Source: Orbilia blumenaviensis
Lineage: Eukaryota; Ascomycota; Orbiliomycetes; Orbiliales; Orbiliaceae
Direction: 5' to 3'
Assembly: GCA_036872755.1 (NCBI GenBank)
Contig: JAVHNS010000002.1
Coordinates: 4,154,001 to 4,218,000, forward strand
Length of the DNA stretch: 64,000 nucleotides
How positions within the stretch are numbered: position 1 is the first letter of the stretch; each line of letters begins with the position of its first letter. The position numbers and the translations under genes were made by a program. Below are positions 23,102 to 33,491 of this stretch, piece after piece. The notes under the pieces were generated by a model. It had not been told where the DNA came from, searched no databases, and worked only from the letters and a program-made list of their open reading frames with translations.

Positions 23102-23408
23102 AAACTCAGACAGACGTCAAACGCTTGTGCCTGTTCCATTGGCATCACAGCGGGTCCATCTGAGGTAATTTATCGATATGGAGACCCTCAGTAGGGTTAT
23201 TGTAAGTCAATGCTGAACTTTGAGGTTGGTGGTTTTTTGGTTTCTTTTGAGCTTTGGTGTTGCAGAAGGTTGAATTTTATAGACAAGGAAAAATTAGCTT
23301 GCCGAAAGTGGGTAGCCGAAAAACACCATCACCAAAACCCAGACGACTGCCCATGTTATAGCCCAAGGCCTCTTCCCGACTTCATTAAACTACCCAAATC
23401 CACCTGCG
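23102..23408. promoter_or_regulatory. Shared divergent promoter of PPR-like and mL60 genes
   Basis: Only 307 bp separate the two start codons, so both promoters and leaders must lie here. An inverted CCAAT box (ATTGG at 23138-23142) is visible. No clear TATA element. Function is inferred from geometry. Confidence 0.6.
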
Positions 23409-23908
23409 ATGTTCGGAGCGTTCCGTCCGACGAACGCCCTTATGGGTGGTTTATTATGGTATGAGCTGCATACCCCTTTACCGTTAACTATTCCCCCCAC
23501 TTACCCCACCATTCCAGGAAAATCCCATGGCGTCTCTCCCGTTTCCAAAAGTACCGTCAGCGTCAGCGTCTTCGCCGAGTCGACCGAATCGTCGAGACAA
23601 TCTCCAATGCCCTAGCACAACAAGGAATGGTCTCCAAAGCTGTTGAGACATGGAAAGCAGAAATGCCCACCGAAGCCGAGATGTTGCCGCGGGACAAGTA
23701 CACAATCTTCGACAAGAAGCACAAGGGTTATCGGAAGGGAATTCATAGTACGCCCCCCCCCCCCCCCCCCCCTTCCTGTTCGATTTTACTGCTGAAGCTT
23801 CTGTTTCCAATGGTGATACAAGATTATCTTACTGATTCGCAACAACTTCCCCTAGAACTACCTAAATGGACCCGGGTATCCCAACGTATCAACCCAATTG
23901 GTTTCTAG
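23409..23908 (+). CDS. mrpl31: Mitochondrial large-subunit ribosomal protein mL60 (MRPL31)
   Basis: Structural protein of the fungal mitochondrial 54S subunit. Three exons: 23409-23458, 23518-23747, 23856-23908, 333 nt (110 aa). Both introns have GT/AG ends and restore the family sequence exactly: GGLLWKIPWRLSRFQK across junction 1 and YRKGIHKLPKWTRVSQR across junction 2. The protein opens MFGAFRPTNALMGG and ends INPIGF. It is basic throughout, with a central helical EMPTEAEMLPRDKYTIFDKK, as in yeast Mrpl31 relatives. The first intron is 59 bp; the second is 108 bp and contains a 20-nt C run just after the donor. Divergent from a PPR-like mitochondrial gene. Confidence 0.95.
23753..23772. repeat. 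20-nt poly-C run in mL60 intron 2
   Basis: An uninterrupted run of C five bases inside intron 2 (the donor GT is at 23748-23749). It is a G run on the opposite strand. Mononucleotide C runs of this length are uncommon and slip easily in sequencing and replication. Confidence 0.9.
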
Positions 23909-26236
23909 AAAGTCCGCCTTTGGATTACGTTGACCTTTAGCAGCTTGGCCCCGCAGAGCATTTATTCCGTTCGGGCTAGTAATATTGTTTATATCCACAC
24001 GAGCGGCGTTGTATATACACGGATTCTGTATCTATATGAATTTGCACGATTCGAATTGAAATCCATGGGGTCATGCATACAGTTTAGATGCTGGTTATAG
24101 ACGCTTAGAGATTGAAGTGACCATCCTCGCTACGACACAAAAACATCACTTCGCATAATTGTATGGTACCATGGAGGAACATACAAATCAGATCGATGCT
24201 AGAAAGGTATGTCATTTCATATGTCGCTTGTAAGATAGTGTCCAAGTCCTAGTTTTTATAAACTGCTTGATTGAACTCTTTTACAAACACCCATATGTAT
24301 GCACATGTTATAAATACATATATACACGATCTGGAAAGGAATAGGTGACATAGCAGAGGATGCATACATAGTAGTAAGTAAAAATGTATTAAATTATTCC
24401 TCTATCGGCGGTGGACATATAGAATGTAAGGAAAGATTAGTGAAGGAAGGAAGAGTAGATTACTAGATACGCTAATAACGAGTGGCTTGAATAGAGATAA
24501 TAAAGAGGGATCGATCTCCCAACATGAATTCGTGGCGGCGTCAGATTCAAATTCAAGAAACAAAAGGGGGGAAAGGAATCGCAGGATTAATTAGATCTCG
24601 ACATGATTTTTGCGAAAAAGTTATAAGGAAACGATGGAAAAGCTAGAAGATAGGAATGTATGTAATAGGAATAACAAGAAAAAATTACCACACCATCTAT
24701 CCTGGCAATGTGAGCGACCTGGTGGCAAAGGCACACTCAGACCAGCAGCTGCATCGCACTAGAACTAACGGCATGTATGCGCGAGGTAAAAAAAAAAAAA
24801 AAAAAAAAAAAGGGAATAAAAGCAGTAGCAAAATCTGGGGGACTTTCAGAAAGAATCATGTAACTTGCAATATTGGGGAAACAGAAAATAAATAAATAAA
24901 TGAATAAGGAAGGGCAATCAGAAGGGTGGTGTAGATGAGTATCGAACAGAACATTACCGACAGAAGCACGGCTTTTGTGAGCGAACTGCAGCGCTGACGG
25001 GGTTTTCGGTGAAAGCACGAATGAAATAGCCATATAAAATTGCAATGGAGAGGAAACAACCGCCAGTTGAATATTTCACGGAACTCGAAATCAGCTATCA
25101 CAAGCGAAACTTAGAAAAACTGAAGAGCACAAGGGTCAAAAGGGTCCCAAAATCTTGTAGGGCTTCACATAGGGAGAGAGAAGGATGATTGGAGAGAAAG
25201 CAGACAAGTGAAGTACAGAGCAAATGCAAAATGCCATCCCAGGAGACAAAGAAATATTTGTAAGGATGTCAGAGTTTTTGGTATGTGTATAATAGATGGG
25301 ATGGAAACTACCGTCTATGAGGGTCAAAGGAAGGCTCGTAGGCTAAAATAAACACCCTGTGCCGAGACTGGCCAGGCCAGGCGTTCAACTGACCCATAAT
25401 ATATGCTAGTTCCTCCAGCTGAAATAAGTTGAGTGACTGCTATGTGAAATTTCTATCACCAGCCCTCATTAACTGAACAATAGTTCGATTAGAAACGAAA
25501 AAGCATCTGTGTAAAAAAAAGCATCAAACTTGTTTTTGCGAAATCACAAAAGATGGAACACAAAGGAAGGAAAAGATACAGTGAATGGAGAGAAGTAGTA
25601 GGAGTTAAATATGGTGAAGCTGAGTAATGCCATGCTTCCGGGTCGTGAGAGCAAGGAAAAGGATAGGTATGAAAGTATGACAAGCAGCAATTAATTGCAA
25701 CAGAGCGACCACACCAAATGAAGACGAAAAAGGTACGATAAGATCAAAGCAAGGATAAACAGGCAGGCAAGATATAAAATTTAAAGCAAATCATTCTTGA
25801 AAGCAAACAAACCAAAACTTCAACTATGCGACGAAAGCGAAAAAGCCTTCTTGCTTTCACTTTCAAACTCCGCAGCCTCAATAAACACCGGTTGTCCTTA
25901 AAAACCACTCCCTTCCAAATAGCATTAGCCGTCCAAAAATATATATATATATATGTATCAAAATGAAGTGAAATAGATAGTAAAGAAATATATAAAAAGA
26001 TGTTATGTAGCTTGGATGCTGCTGATGATGGTGACGATGAGGGAGGGAAGGTTTTCATCAATGATGAGAAGAGATCAATATTTCAATGGTAGAGAGTATC
26101 GGAGCTCTGAGGATTGTAGAGAAGAGTAATGAGAACGGAAGTCCGGGTAAAGGAAGGGATGTAATTAAACGCAAAGCGGGGAGATGACATGAAAAAGAGT
26201 ATAGGAGAAGAGAATAAAGTGTGGATGTGCACGAAT
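23909..26236. other. Intergenic region with simple repeats
   Basis: Convergent 3' regions of mL60 (+) and the 667-aa gene (-). A 24-nt A run at 24788-24811 and several purine-rich and AT stretches. Short frames are low complexity. No gene seen. Confidence 0.6.
24788..24811. repeat. 24-nt poly-A run
   Basis: An uninterrupted A run. No element body with target-site duplication was recognised next to it. Confidence 0.9.
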
Positions 26237-28240
26237 TTAGTACCCGTGCCCATCCTCGATGTAAGCGGGGTTTGGGGGTAACCGCCTGTCAAGTCCTGAG
26301 TTTCGACTCTTTGTCAACTGACGAAGCTCTTCCAAATCGTGGGGGTGATAATCTACACCGTGCTGGTAATCGCTCAGACGCCTGTGAACACTTCTCCTTC
26401 TATCGGAGTTCATACGTAAGGACCGATGCAAGGGATCCCCGCCAGCATAATGTAACTTTGGCGGTAGCCCATATCTGGAAAATGGTTCGCTGGGTCCACT
26501 CAGTACAAGCGCATCTTGCTCGAAGTCTTCGTGGTGGTAAGGATTGGTTTCCATACCACTGGTATCATAAGGATAGTCATAAGCATATGCGCCTTCAGTG
26601 GCGTATTCGAACTCGGCTGGGCTATAGCCGTGCTTAACCATGGCTACACCTGTGGAGTCGCGTTTGGCGAGAGCTAGTTCCGGGCGAGGCTCAACCTTGA
26701 CAGAGTCAATCATTTCGGCCATACTCATACGAGCCTCGTGGGCTCTTCTCGATGCGGAGGAGGAAAGTCCGGAGGAGGCGTTGCTTCCACGTCGGTTCCT
26801 ATCCCTGTTGGTAATTTGTAAGGGCTGCGGGGTTACGCTAGTCATACGGCGGGCTCTTTCGATACCAGCAACGTAATTGTCAACGGGAGGAACAGAAGTA
26901 GCTCGTGTAATATCCAAAGGTGGGAGGGCACCAGTTCCAGCACGGCTAAGACGACGACTGATAGGATGATGGGAAGGAGAATGGAATTCTTCAGCAGTAG
27001 TGTTGTCATAACTGTCATAGCTGGAGTATGGAACGGGTGTATCATAACGGCCAGCATCATAGCTATTTGTGGCAGAATGGATGCGCTTTGGGGCGGGCGC
27101 TTTTGATGGCCTGCGTTGAGGCGGTCCCATAGTGCCAACTGCGTAGTCGACATGATAGGTGCTGCTTCGGGGTCTATTTCTTAAACCGGGAGGCTGTACA
27201 GATGCAGACCGGGGAGGAAGGTCGTAGTTGGTATGGTTGCCGCCGCTCGCAGACAACGCCCCGGACCCATTGCCATACAAGTAGTCATTGTTAGGATAAT
27301 TGAGATAGTCTTCAACGTGGTCTCTGTTTCGGGTGGGTGTTGTGGGTTGAACGAGACCAGGCTGGGGCCACTCATCACCAGTATAAGGAGGAGGAGAGAG
27401 CAATGGGTTTACACCAGAGTGTGGTGTGTATGTGCTTGGGGACGCCGAGTATTCATAAGATGTGCTCAAACCGCCCAAGGGATTTGTATTTGAAAGTAGG
27501 CTTGAAGGCCGAGCGTTTCCACTCGCGTTAGAACCTGGAGTCGGGAAGGTCTCAATGAAGCCATTGTTCTCGCGAGCTGCGCCACGACTTCTACCAGGTG
27601 AGCCGGAAAGCAAGCCGGAGGAATAGTCTAACGAATTAAAGTTGTAAGACGGAAGGCTGTTGGACATATCCAGCCAATTTCCGTCCAATCCAGCATCAGG
27701 TGGGGGCAGCGAAGGCGAAGGTTGTGCGCTGCTAGAGGCTTTGGCACATTGAGGGCAGTCACATTCATCGGCATCCTGCGGTCGGATAGCAGGGGAAGCT
27801 CTGCCACCGGTGCTGTCTCTCTTGCTTGTCGACCTGCTAAGCGGCCGCTCAATGCGTTCGATATTTCGACCCAACCCGGAGACGAAAGCGTATTTCCCAG
27901 ACGTCCGGTGGGCATTCGACGACCTTGACGAGCGTACTTCAGATTCAAGGCCAACCGGGCGATTGACAGGCGTTCTTTCGGAAATGTTAGAGTCGGAAAG
28001 GTCGCTCTGAGGTGTGTGGCGGGATGGGCTGTCGCTCTCGGGGAAAAGTTCGTGTTCCTCCTGACCGTTTGGCGCCGATGTGGACGAGTATCCGGAGTCG
28101 ACGGTGCCAGCATCTGAGTAGTTCGTTACAGAAGCAAGTCCAGATTGTCTCTTCTTAAAAGCCTGTATCCTCGAGGATGGGACAACTTCCTGGACCTCGG
28201 AGTTGAAGTCCTCCACCATTGCTACCTTGGAACTCAACAT
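26237..28240 (-). CDS. Disordered Ser-rich protein with CxCx2C motif, function unknown
   Basis: 667-aa single-exon frame opening MLSSKVAMVEDFNSEVQEVV; the ATG at residue 8 is an alternative start. The body is Ser/Pro/Asn/Tyr-rich with many SP/TP and RRxS sites, so it is probably a phosphorylated, disordered protein. The only cysteines noticed form DECDCPQC (C160, C162, C165), a possible metal-binding or redox site lacking a fourth ligand. Near residue 500 is a basic helical stretch (ARMSMAEMIDSVKVEPRPEL). The C-terminus holds ordered-looking blocks including DRRRSVHRRLSDYQHG and ends YIEDGHGY. No membrane segment or signal peptide. A nuclear or regulatory role is possible, but nothing here proves it. 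Confidence 0.78.
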   Translation of the reverse strand: MLSSKVAMVEDFNSEVQEVVPSSRIQAFKKRQSGLASVTNYSDAGTVDSGYSSTSAPNGQEEHELFPESDSPSRHTPQSDLSDSNISERTPVNRPVGLESEVRSSRSSNAHRTSGKYAFVSGLGRNIERIERPLSRSTSKRDSTGGRASPAIRPQDADECDCPQCAKASSSAQPSPSLPPPDAGLDGNWLDMSNSLPSYNFNSLDYSSGLLSGSPGRSRGAARENNGFIETFPTPGSNASGNARPSSLLSNTNPLGGLSTSYEYSASPSTYTPHSGVNPLLSPPPYTGDEWPQPGLVQPTTPTRNRDHVEDYLNYPNNDYLYGNGSGALSASGGNHTNYDLPPRSASVQPPGLRNRPRSSTYHVDYAVGTMGPPQRRPSKAPAPKRIHSATNSYDAGRYDTPVPYSSYDSYDNTTAEEFHSPSHHPISRRLSRAGTGALPPLDITRATSVPPVDNYVAGIERARRMTSVTPQPLQITNRDRNRRGSNASSGLSSSASRRAHEARMSMAEMIDSVKVEPRPELALAKRDSTGVAMVKHGYSPAEFEYATEGAYAYDYPYDTSGMETNPYHHEDFEQDALVLSGPSEPFSRYGLPPKLHYAGGDPLHRSLRMNSDRRRSVHRRLSDYQHGVDYHPHDLEELRQLTKSRNSGLDRRLPPNPAYIEDGHGY

Positions 28241-29259
28241 CTTGTCGGATTTAATTATTGTATTCCCCTCTTCAGATTCGCCGGTGAGATAGATCTATGG
28301 ATCAAGTCGGTGAAGGTAGGTTGGTATTGTTGGCTGATAGTTGTTTCTCTAATCGATAAAAGGACGGTCCCCTGTTGATTCAGTTCTGTCCCTGGTCAAA
28401 GTTGAATTCAAGCTTCCAAACAACTTTTAATTCTTTTCCCTGCCAGCGAGAAAGATGAGGGTGTTCCAAACTGAAAAGCAGAAACAACAGCTGAAGGGGT
28501 ATGGGTATATGTATATATAGCAAATATAGGTATATATGGACACAGAAAGAGCGTGCAAAGGAATGGGTATGATGCTACGATATCAAAACCTATTGACCAG
28601 ACATCTTTCTGTCTTTGTGATTCTGAGGGTTGATGGGGGAAGCTAAACGACCAGGGCAAGCAAACACACACGCACTAACAGGCGAAAGGTTCCAGGATAG
28701 AGAGGAAGAAGTGGTCGGGTGGAGTGGTGATTATAAAATGCAGTTGACGTTGATGGGGGAGGGAGGGAGAAGGTGGAGGAATGAGGTGAGGAGAAGGTGA
28801 GGAGAGGAGGAGGAGGAGGAGTGGGAGGAAGGAGGCCTGGTTATAGTGCTGTAACTTCTCCGCACTTTTCTTCGAATGGGTCTTTGCCAACAAATATTCG
28901 ATCGGAAAAAGAGGGTAATCGTCGTCCCGTTGTCCTTCGAGAAAACTGCGGTCTCTGTAGGGCGGACTAAGCGAGCAAGGTATTTCTTATTCTCCTCTTT
29001 TGAAGCTTTTTATTCAATATGTTTTGAGACGAGGCTGTCAGAATCCGAAACGGTGGAGAAGAAAAAAAAAAAAACTCTTCTTGATAGAGATGCTACTGTT
29101 ATGTATGATCCAAGACAACGCCAGCTGTTGGAGAAGCGAGCGGGAAGGAGGGAAAGAGAAAGAGAGGGAAAAAAAGGAAGAAGAGGAGGAGAAAAGAGGT
29201 GAGAAGAAAGAGTAGGAGGGAAATGGTGTGGGTGGCCGGCGTGTGTGCGTGTGTGAGAG

Positions 29260-29365
29260 AGTGTATGTATGTATGTATGTACGGTTGGTCAGGTCTACAT
29301 CCACCCCTCTGCGAGTGTGTGTATGTATGTATGTGTATGTAGGTATGTATGTAAGCTAGTATTAT
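29260..29365. repeat. TGTA-type microsatellite
   Basis: Imperfect tetranucleotide repeats (TATG/TGTA units, interrupted) over roughly 100 bp, read directly from the sequence. Confidence 0.85.
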
Positions 29366-31739
29366 GTATACTATGTATCATATGTATAACTCTCTTTTTT
29401 TCTTCGGCTTCCTCTTCTTTGTCTTCTTCTATACAGCGCAGGAATTCACGACAAGGAATATGGGGGAGAGAGGGAGAGAGAAAGGGAAAAGAGGGAGAGG
29501 GAGAGGGTAAAGAAGAAGAAGAAGAAACTTGAGCTGAGGGGCCTGGTCCTACCTGTCAGTAGTCAGTAGCTCGAAACTGCACATATTGTACACATAGTGC
29601 TGCATAAAGTGTGTGCTGTGGGCATAGGAGCTGTGGTAAGTACTTCCTCACTCGCTCACCCCGTCTGACGCCCTGTTTCCTGTTCTTTTGCGAGGAGGCA
29701 CTAGTGACGGTCACTTGAATTATGCCCGTATGCTTGCTTGCTTGGGAGAAGCAAAAGGATGTTAACGTTGGCCTAGCTGAACACCGGTCGTTGTGCTGTC
29801 GACATGTATCAACCACCCAATTTCGGCAAAGTGAGGTTGGCTTTTTTGAGGAGCGCACCAAGGGTGACCAAGCCAGGAATGGTCCAGCTTGGTATTTGTG
29901 GGGGAGCAAACCCACACTCTGACCTTTCCCCCAAGCTTGGACTTTGTCCGTCACCACTGAGAAGTCGCTACTATCGCATGTATCTCTCCTCAAAGTGGAC
30001 TGACCAGGGCATTGCGATTGGTGCCTCGCCCCGGATGTAATGGACCTTGATCGCCAGCTCCGATCTCGAAGCCTCGCCCAATTCACGTCGCTGGTTTCTC
30101 TCACGGGGTACGTAACGCGACATGGCATTCGCAGGGAGACACCGGATATTCATGGCTAAGTCAACTCCTGAGGCTCGCCCTTCCCTTCCTCTGCTATGCT
30201 CGACTCGACTCGCACAGAGTCAAACAGTCCAATCCATACCCCGGGGCAGATTGCGCCAGTCCTGGACTTGCGATCCAATGGTTCGTTGCCACTACAGCAT
30301 CTCACAGCTGTCATGTCTTCTGACAATGGAAGGCCCAGGAAGACGAAGCACTGTCCCTCTTTTCCTGCTGCACATATTTTTGGCTCAATTGAATTCACTC
30401 TGGTAATTAGGTATTTGATGTTTTGAGCTGCACCACCCTAAACCTGCGAGGGCAATTCGGATAAACCACGAGCTAAAAAAGCATCATCGGCGTTTTCAAC
30501 GATTTCTCAACAAGCGATTCGACTGATTCTCCCTTTTTTTTCTTCTCAATTGAATGATACTCATGACAATGATTCGATATTCGAAGATATCAGGTTCTCA
30601 ATGAAGAGAGATGCAACGCATCTCCCAGGGACCGGATGCTGTCTCAATGCGTGATTCGCTGATCGATGTTCTATAGCCCCGATTCGACTTTCTCGTCGAC
30701 GTGGCGGCCTTCTAATAGTTGAGACGTGCTTGCCCCGAAGAGCTTGGTAGCCTGGCATCAGGAAAAAGCTAAATCTAGAAGAAGAAAGAATAAAGGCTTC
30801 GAAGGTTAGAAAGGGGATCAGTTGAAAAGTGAGGCGAGCCCAAGCTTAGACTTGCCTGTGAACTTGGTAATTTAGCTGGGTAATCAGCATGTTTTCCCCT
30901 CCACCCCATATCTACCTTGAAAAAGTGGGCAAAAGTGTCAGGTGAACATCAAAAGAGTACGGCCTCGATCTCATTGGTCGCCGCTGGTTTGACTTTTCCT
31001 CTTTTAATTGAACCTAGTGGCTCCGTTACATTTGCATTTGCAAGAACTTGAGTACAGGGGGGCGGTATCTCTATATAGGAAATGGAAAGAAAGGCAGCAG
31101 GTTGTTACTAGTAGTTAGTCGTTGTTCTGCACCCGATCATAATTCCAATTAATAAGGCGCCGGAGATTGATCATCGATTTCGCCTTCTTCGCGTTTCATA
31201 CCGATATTCCAAGGTGATATATCCGAGGAACGGGATTGAGGTGTTTCAAAGACTAGCTTCGATCGAATTTGATTGAATCAAAAGGTCGTAGCATCGGAAA
31301 TATGTCCCTCTCTCTGCCAGCGGGATGGTTCGTGGGAACAAAAGGGTCGAGAAAGCGGATATGCTATACGGCGGGAGCTGCACAGCTCACAGAGTGTCTC
31401 AAGCTCAAACCTGCAGCTTGCGCAGGATGACATGCTTCGAAAATAAAATAAAAAAAATATATATATATAAAAAATAAAAAATAAAAAATCGACGAGGACA
31501 ATAGTTAAAGGCAAGGCAAAGTTCCCTTGCTGCATGCACGCCTATTGCTCTTGTCCTGTCCCTTTCTTTCTTTCTTTCGTCCTTTCTTAGATTCCTCTTT
31601 CCCTCATTTTTTTATTTTTTATTTTTATTTTTCCATGGGGAGGGGGAAGGGGGAGGGGTTGTTTGTCCGGAGTTGAGATGACATGTCATGGCTGCTGTCA
31701 TCGGTACCCATTGATACCAATCACTCACCTGATACGTTC

Positions 31740-31759
31740 AAAAAAAAAAAAAAAAAAAA
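31740..31759. repeat. 20-nt poly-A run
   Basis: An uninterrupted A run between GTTC and GTCTGG. No associated element recognised. Confidence 0.9.
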
Positions 31760-33454
31760 GTCTGGTGCGACCCTGAATGCCGAACGCATCCCTTCTGAAG
31801 ATCTAGAAGAACCACCGCACCGAATATACCGGCACGGGAGCTCGGAATGTTGGAAGACGGTACACAGAAATGAAGCTGCTGTAGCCGTGTGAATGTTTCC
31901 TGTGTCGTCATCATTGATATCATATCATCTTTGGAGGTGGGAGTGCTGAAAGGCACAGCTCGAATGTTTGTTCCAGATCTCGCTTCCAATGGCGGGAGCG
32001 GGAAAGGCACGAAGCCGCTAGCCAAAATAGAAACAACACGCACACCCCAGCAGGCTGACCTTGCCATACCAGAACATATGCTAGCTACAGGCATCCTAGA
32101 TATCTAGCTTGATATCTTCACCGAAGAATATGCATATGTACATAAAGAGATTGCGTTTTGGAAAATTCGACAGCGATATTAGCCCAATTACTCAGCCTAG
32201 CTAGTTAATGGGATTGAAAGTTAAGGTATCCTAAGCTTAAGCTTGCTATTGTGCTCTAAGGTAGTAGCTAATATAATACTAGCGACTGCCTGCCTACCGA
32301 CTTTGAGGCATTATTGTTTTTCCTGCTTGTGGTTGCCACTTCAAGCAGTTTTGTGTCACCCAATTCAACGGCGTTCATCTTAGTCTCCTTTCATACGTGG
32401 CTGCTCCACCTCCCTTCGCAGCCCCAGCTTTCAACCCCATGCTCTGAGGAATTGGGCTTTTATACCGATCGAAACATCGAATTCCTCGAGAGGGAATCCC
32501 CACCTCCTTAGCCCAGGACTATCCAAAGCCTCATTTTCTAGGCATCCGATGCAGCAATTATCGTAATGATGGGCGTTTTTGATCAACCACGGTTGAGAGG
32601 AATTCGAAAAGTCAAGCCTCGGCCATTAAGAAACCTGAACCGATATCTAATGGCTACTTGATCAAAAAGAACAATCAGGGTTAAGGGTTTGTGCACAAAG
32701 CAGTGTATATCCTGTGAAAATTTGCTATGTCACTAACGCAGCTAGCTGGATCTTGATAAATTCAAAATATCCAGCCCGCGCGACCGTCGAACATGTCACC
32801 AGCATCTCGCCACCGAGCGAAGTAGGTAGATTGTAGCAGCTGCCTATAGTATATCGTAATATTGCTTGGTGTATTGATATGGTGAAGGTATCGATACATT
32901 TGCGGCCACCCTTTCGCTCATTGGCCGATGATCCTGAATTGGCCCAAAGTTTGCCTGGCAGTTTAAATGCATGCAGGATGTCGACATCTGCTGTTTGTCG
33001 GCAGACTATTGCCCTTTTTGATATTTTAGTGTCAAATTAATGGTGGGCTTTTTTTATCCTTTCCACCAGTTGTATTACTTGATGGGGTGTTTTTCGTATC
33101 GAGAATTCTCCAAGTTTGGACAGCCTTGATCTTGTTCTCCATTTATTTGGAAACGAACTGCACTCCGGAGCTCGCACTCATGTGGGGGCACCCATTGGTT
33201 CATCGAAAATAAAAAAAATAAAAAAAGCGAACTGTATTGTTTACTTGGTACCCTTGAATATCTAAATTACCTTCTTACACGGCATCTCAAGTATGACGAT
33301 GACGAGAATGAGAGCCTACCTCCCTCCGTTGCCGACCGCATGACGATCGAGGGTCCAATTGACCGCCAGCTTTTCGGCGCTAGGCTTTTATCTCTCAGCG
33401 CAGTGGCACCGAGACTACGTAGTGGCGACGATAAATTCTCCCTTCCCCGCCAAA

Positions 33455-33491
33455 AAAGAAGAAGGAGAAGAAGAAGAAGAAGAAGAAGGGG
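33455..33491. repeat. GAA/GAG trinucleotide repeat
   Basis: About twelve AGA/AGG triplets in a row, purine-only on the plus strand. They produce the poly-Arg and poly-Leu frames seen here, which are artefacts. Confidence 0.85.

Noticed and set aside
29556..30128. 190-codon minus-strand frame
   Set aside because: Overlapped by several plus-strand frames, no family features, begins far from any recognisable leader.
31738..32094. 118-codon frame beginning opposite the poly-A run
   Set aside because: Ends in a poly-Phe artefact from the A run; no supporting features.
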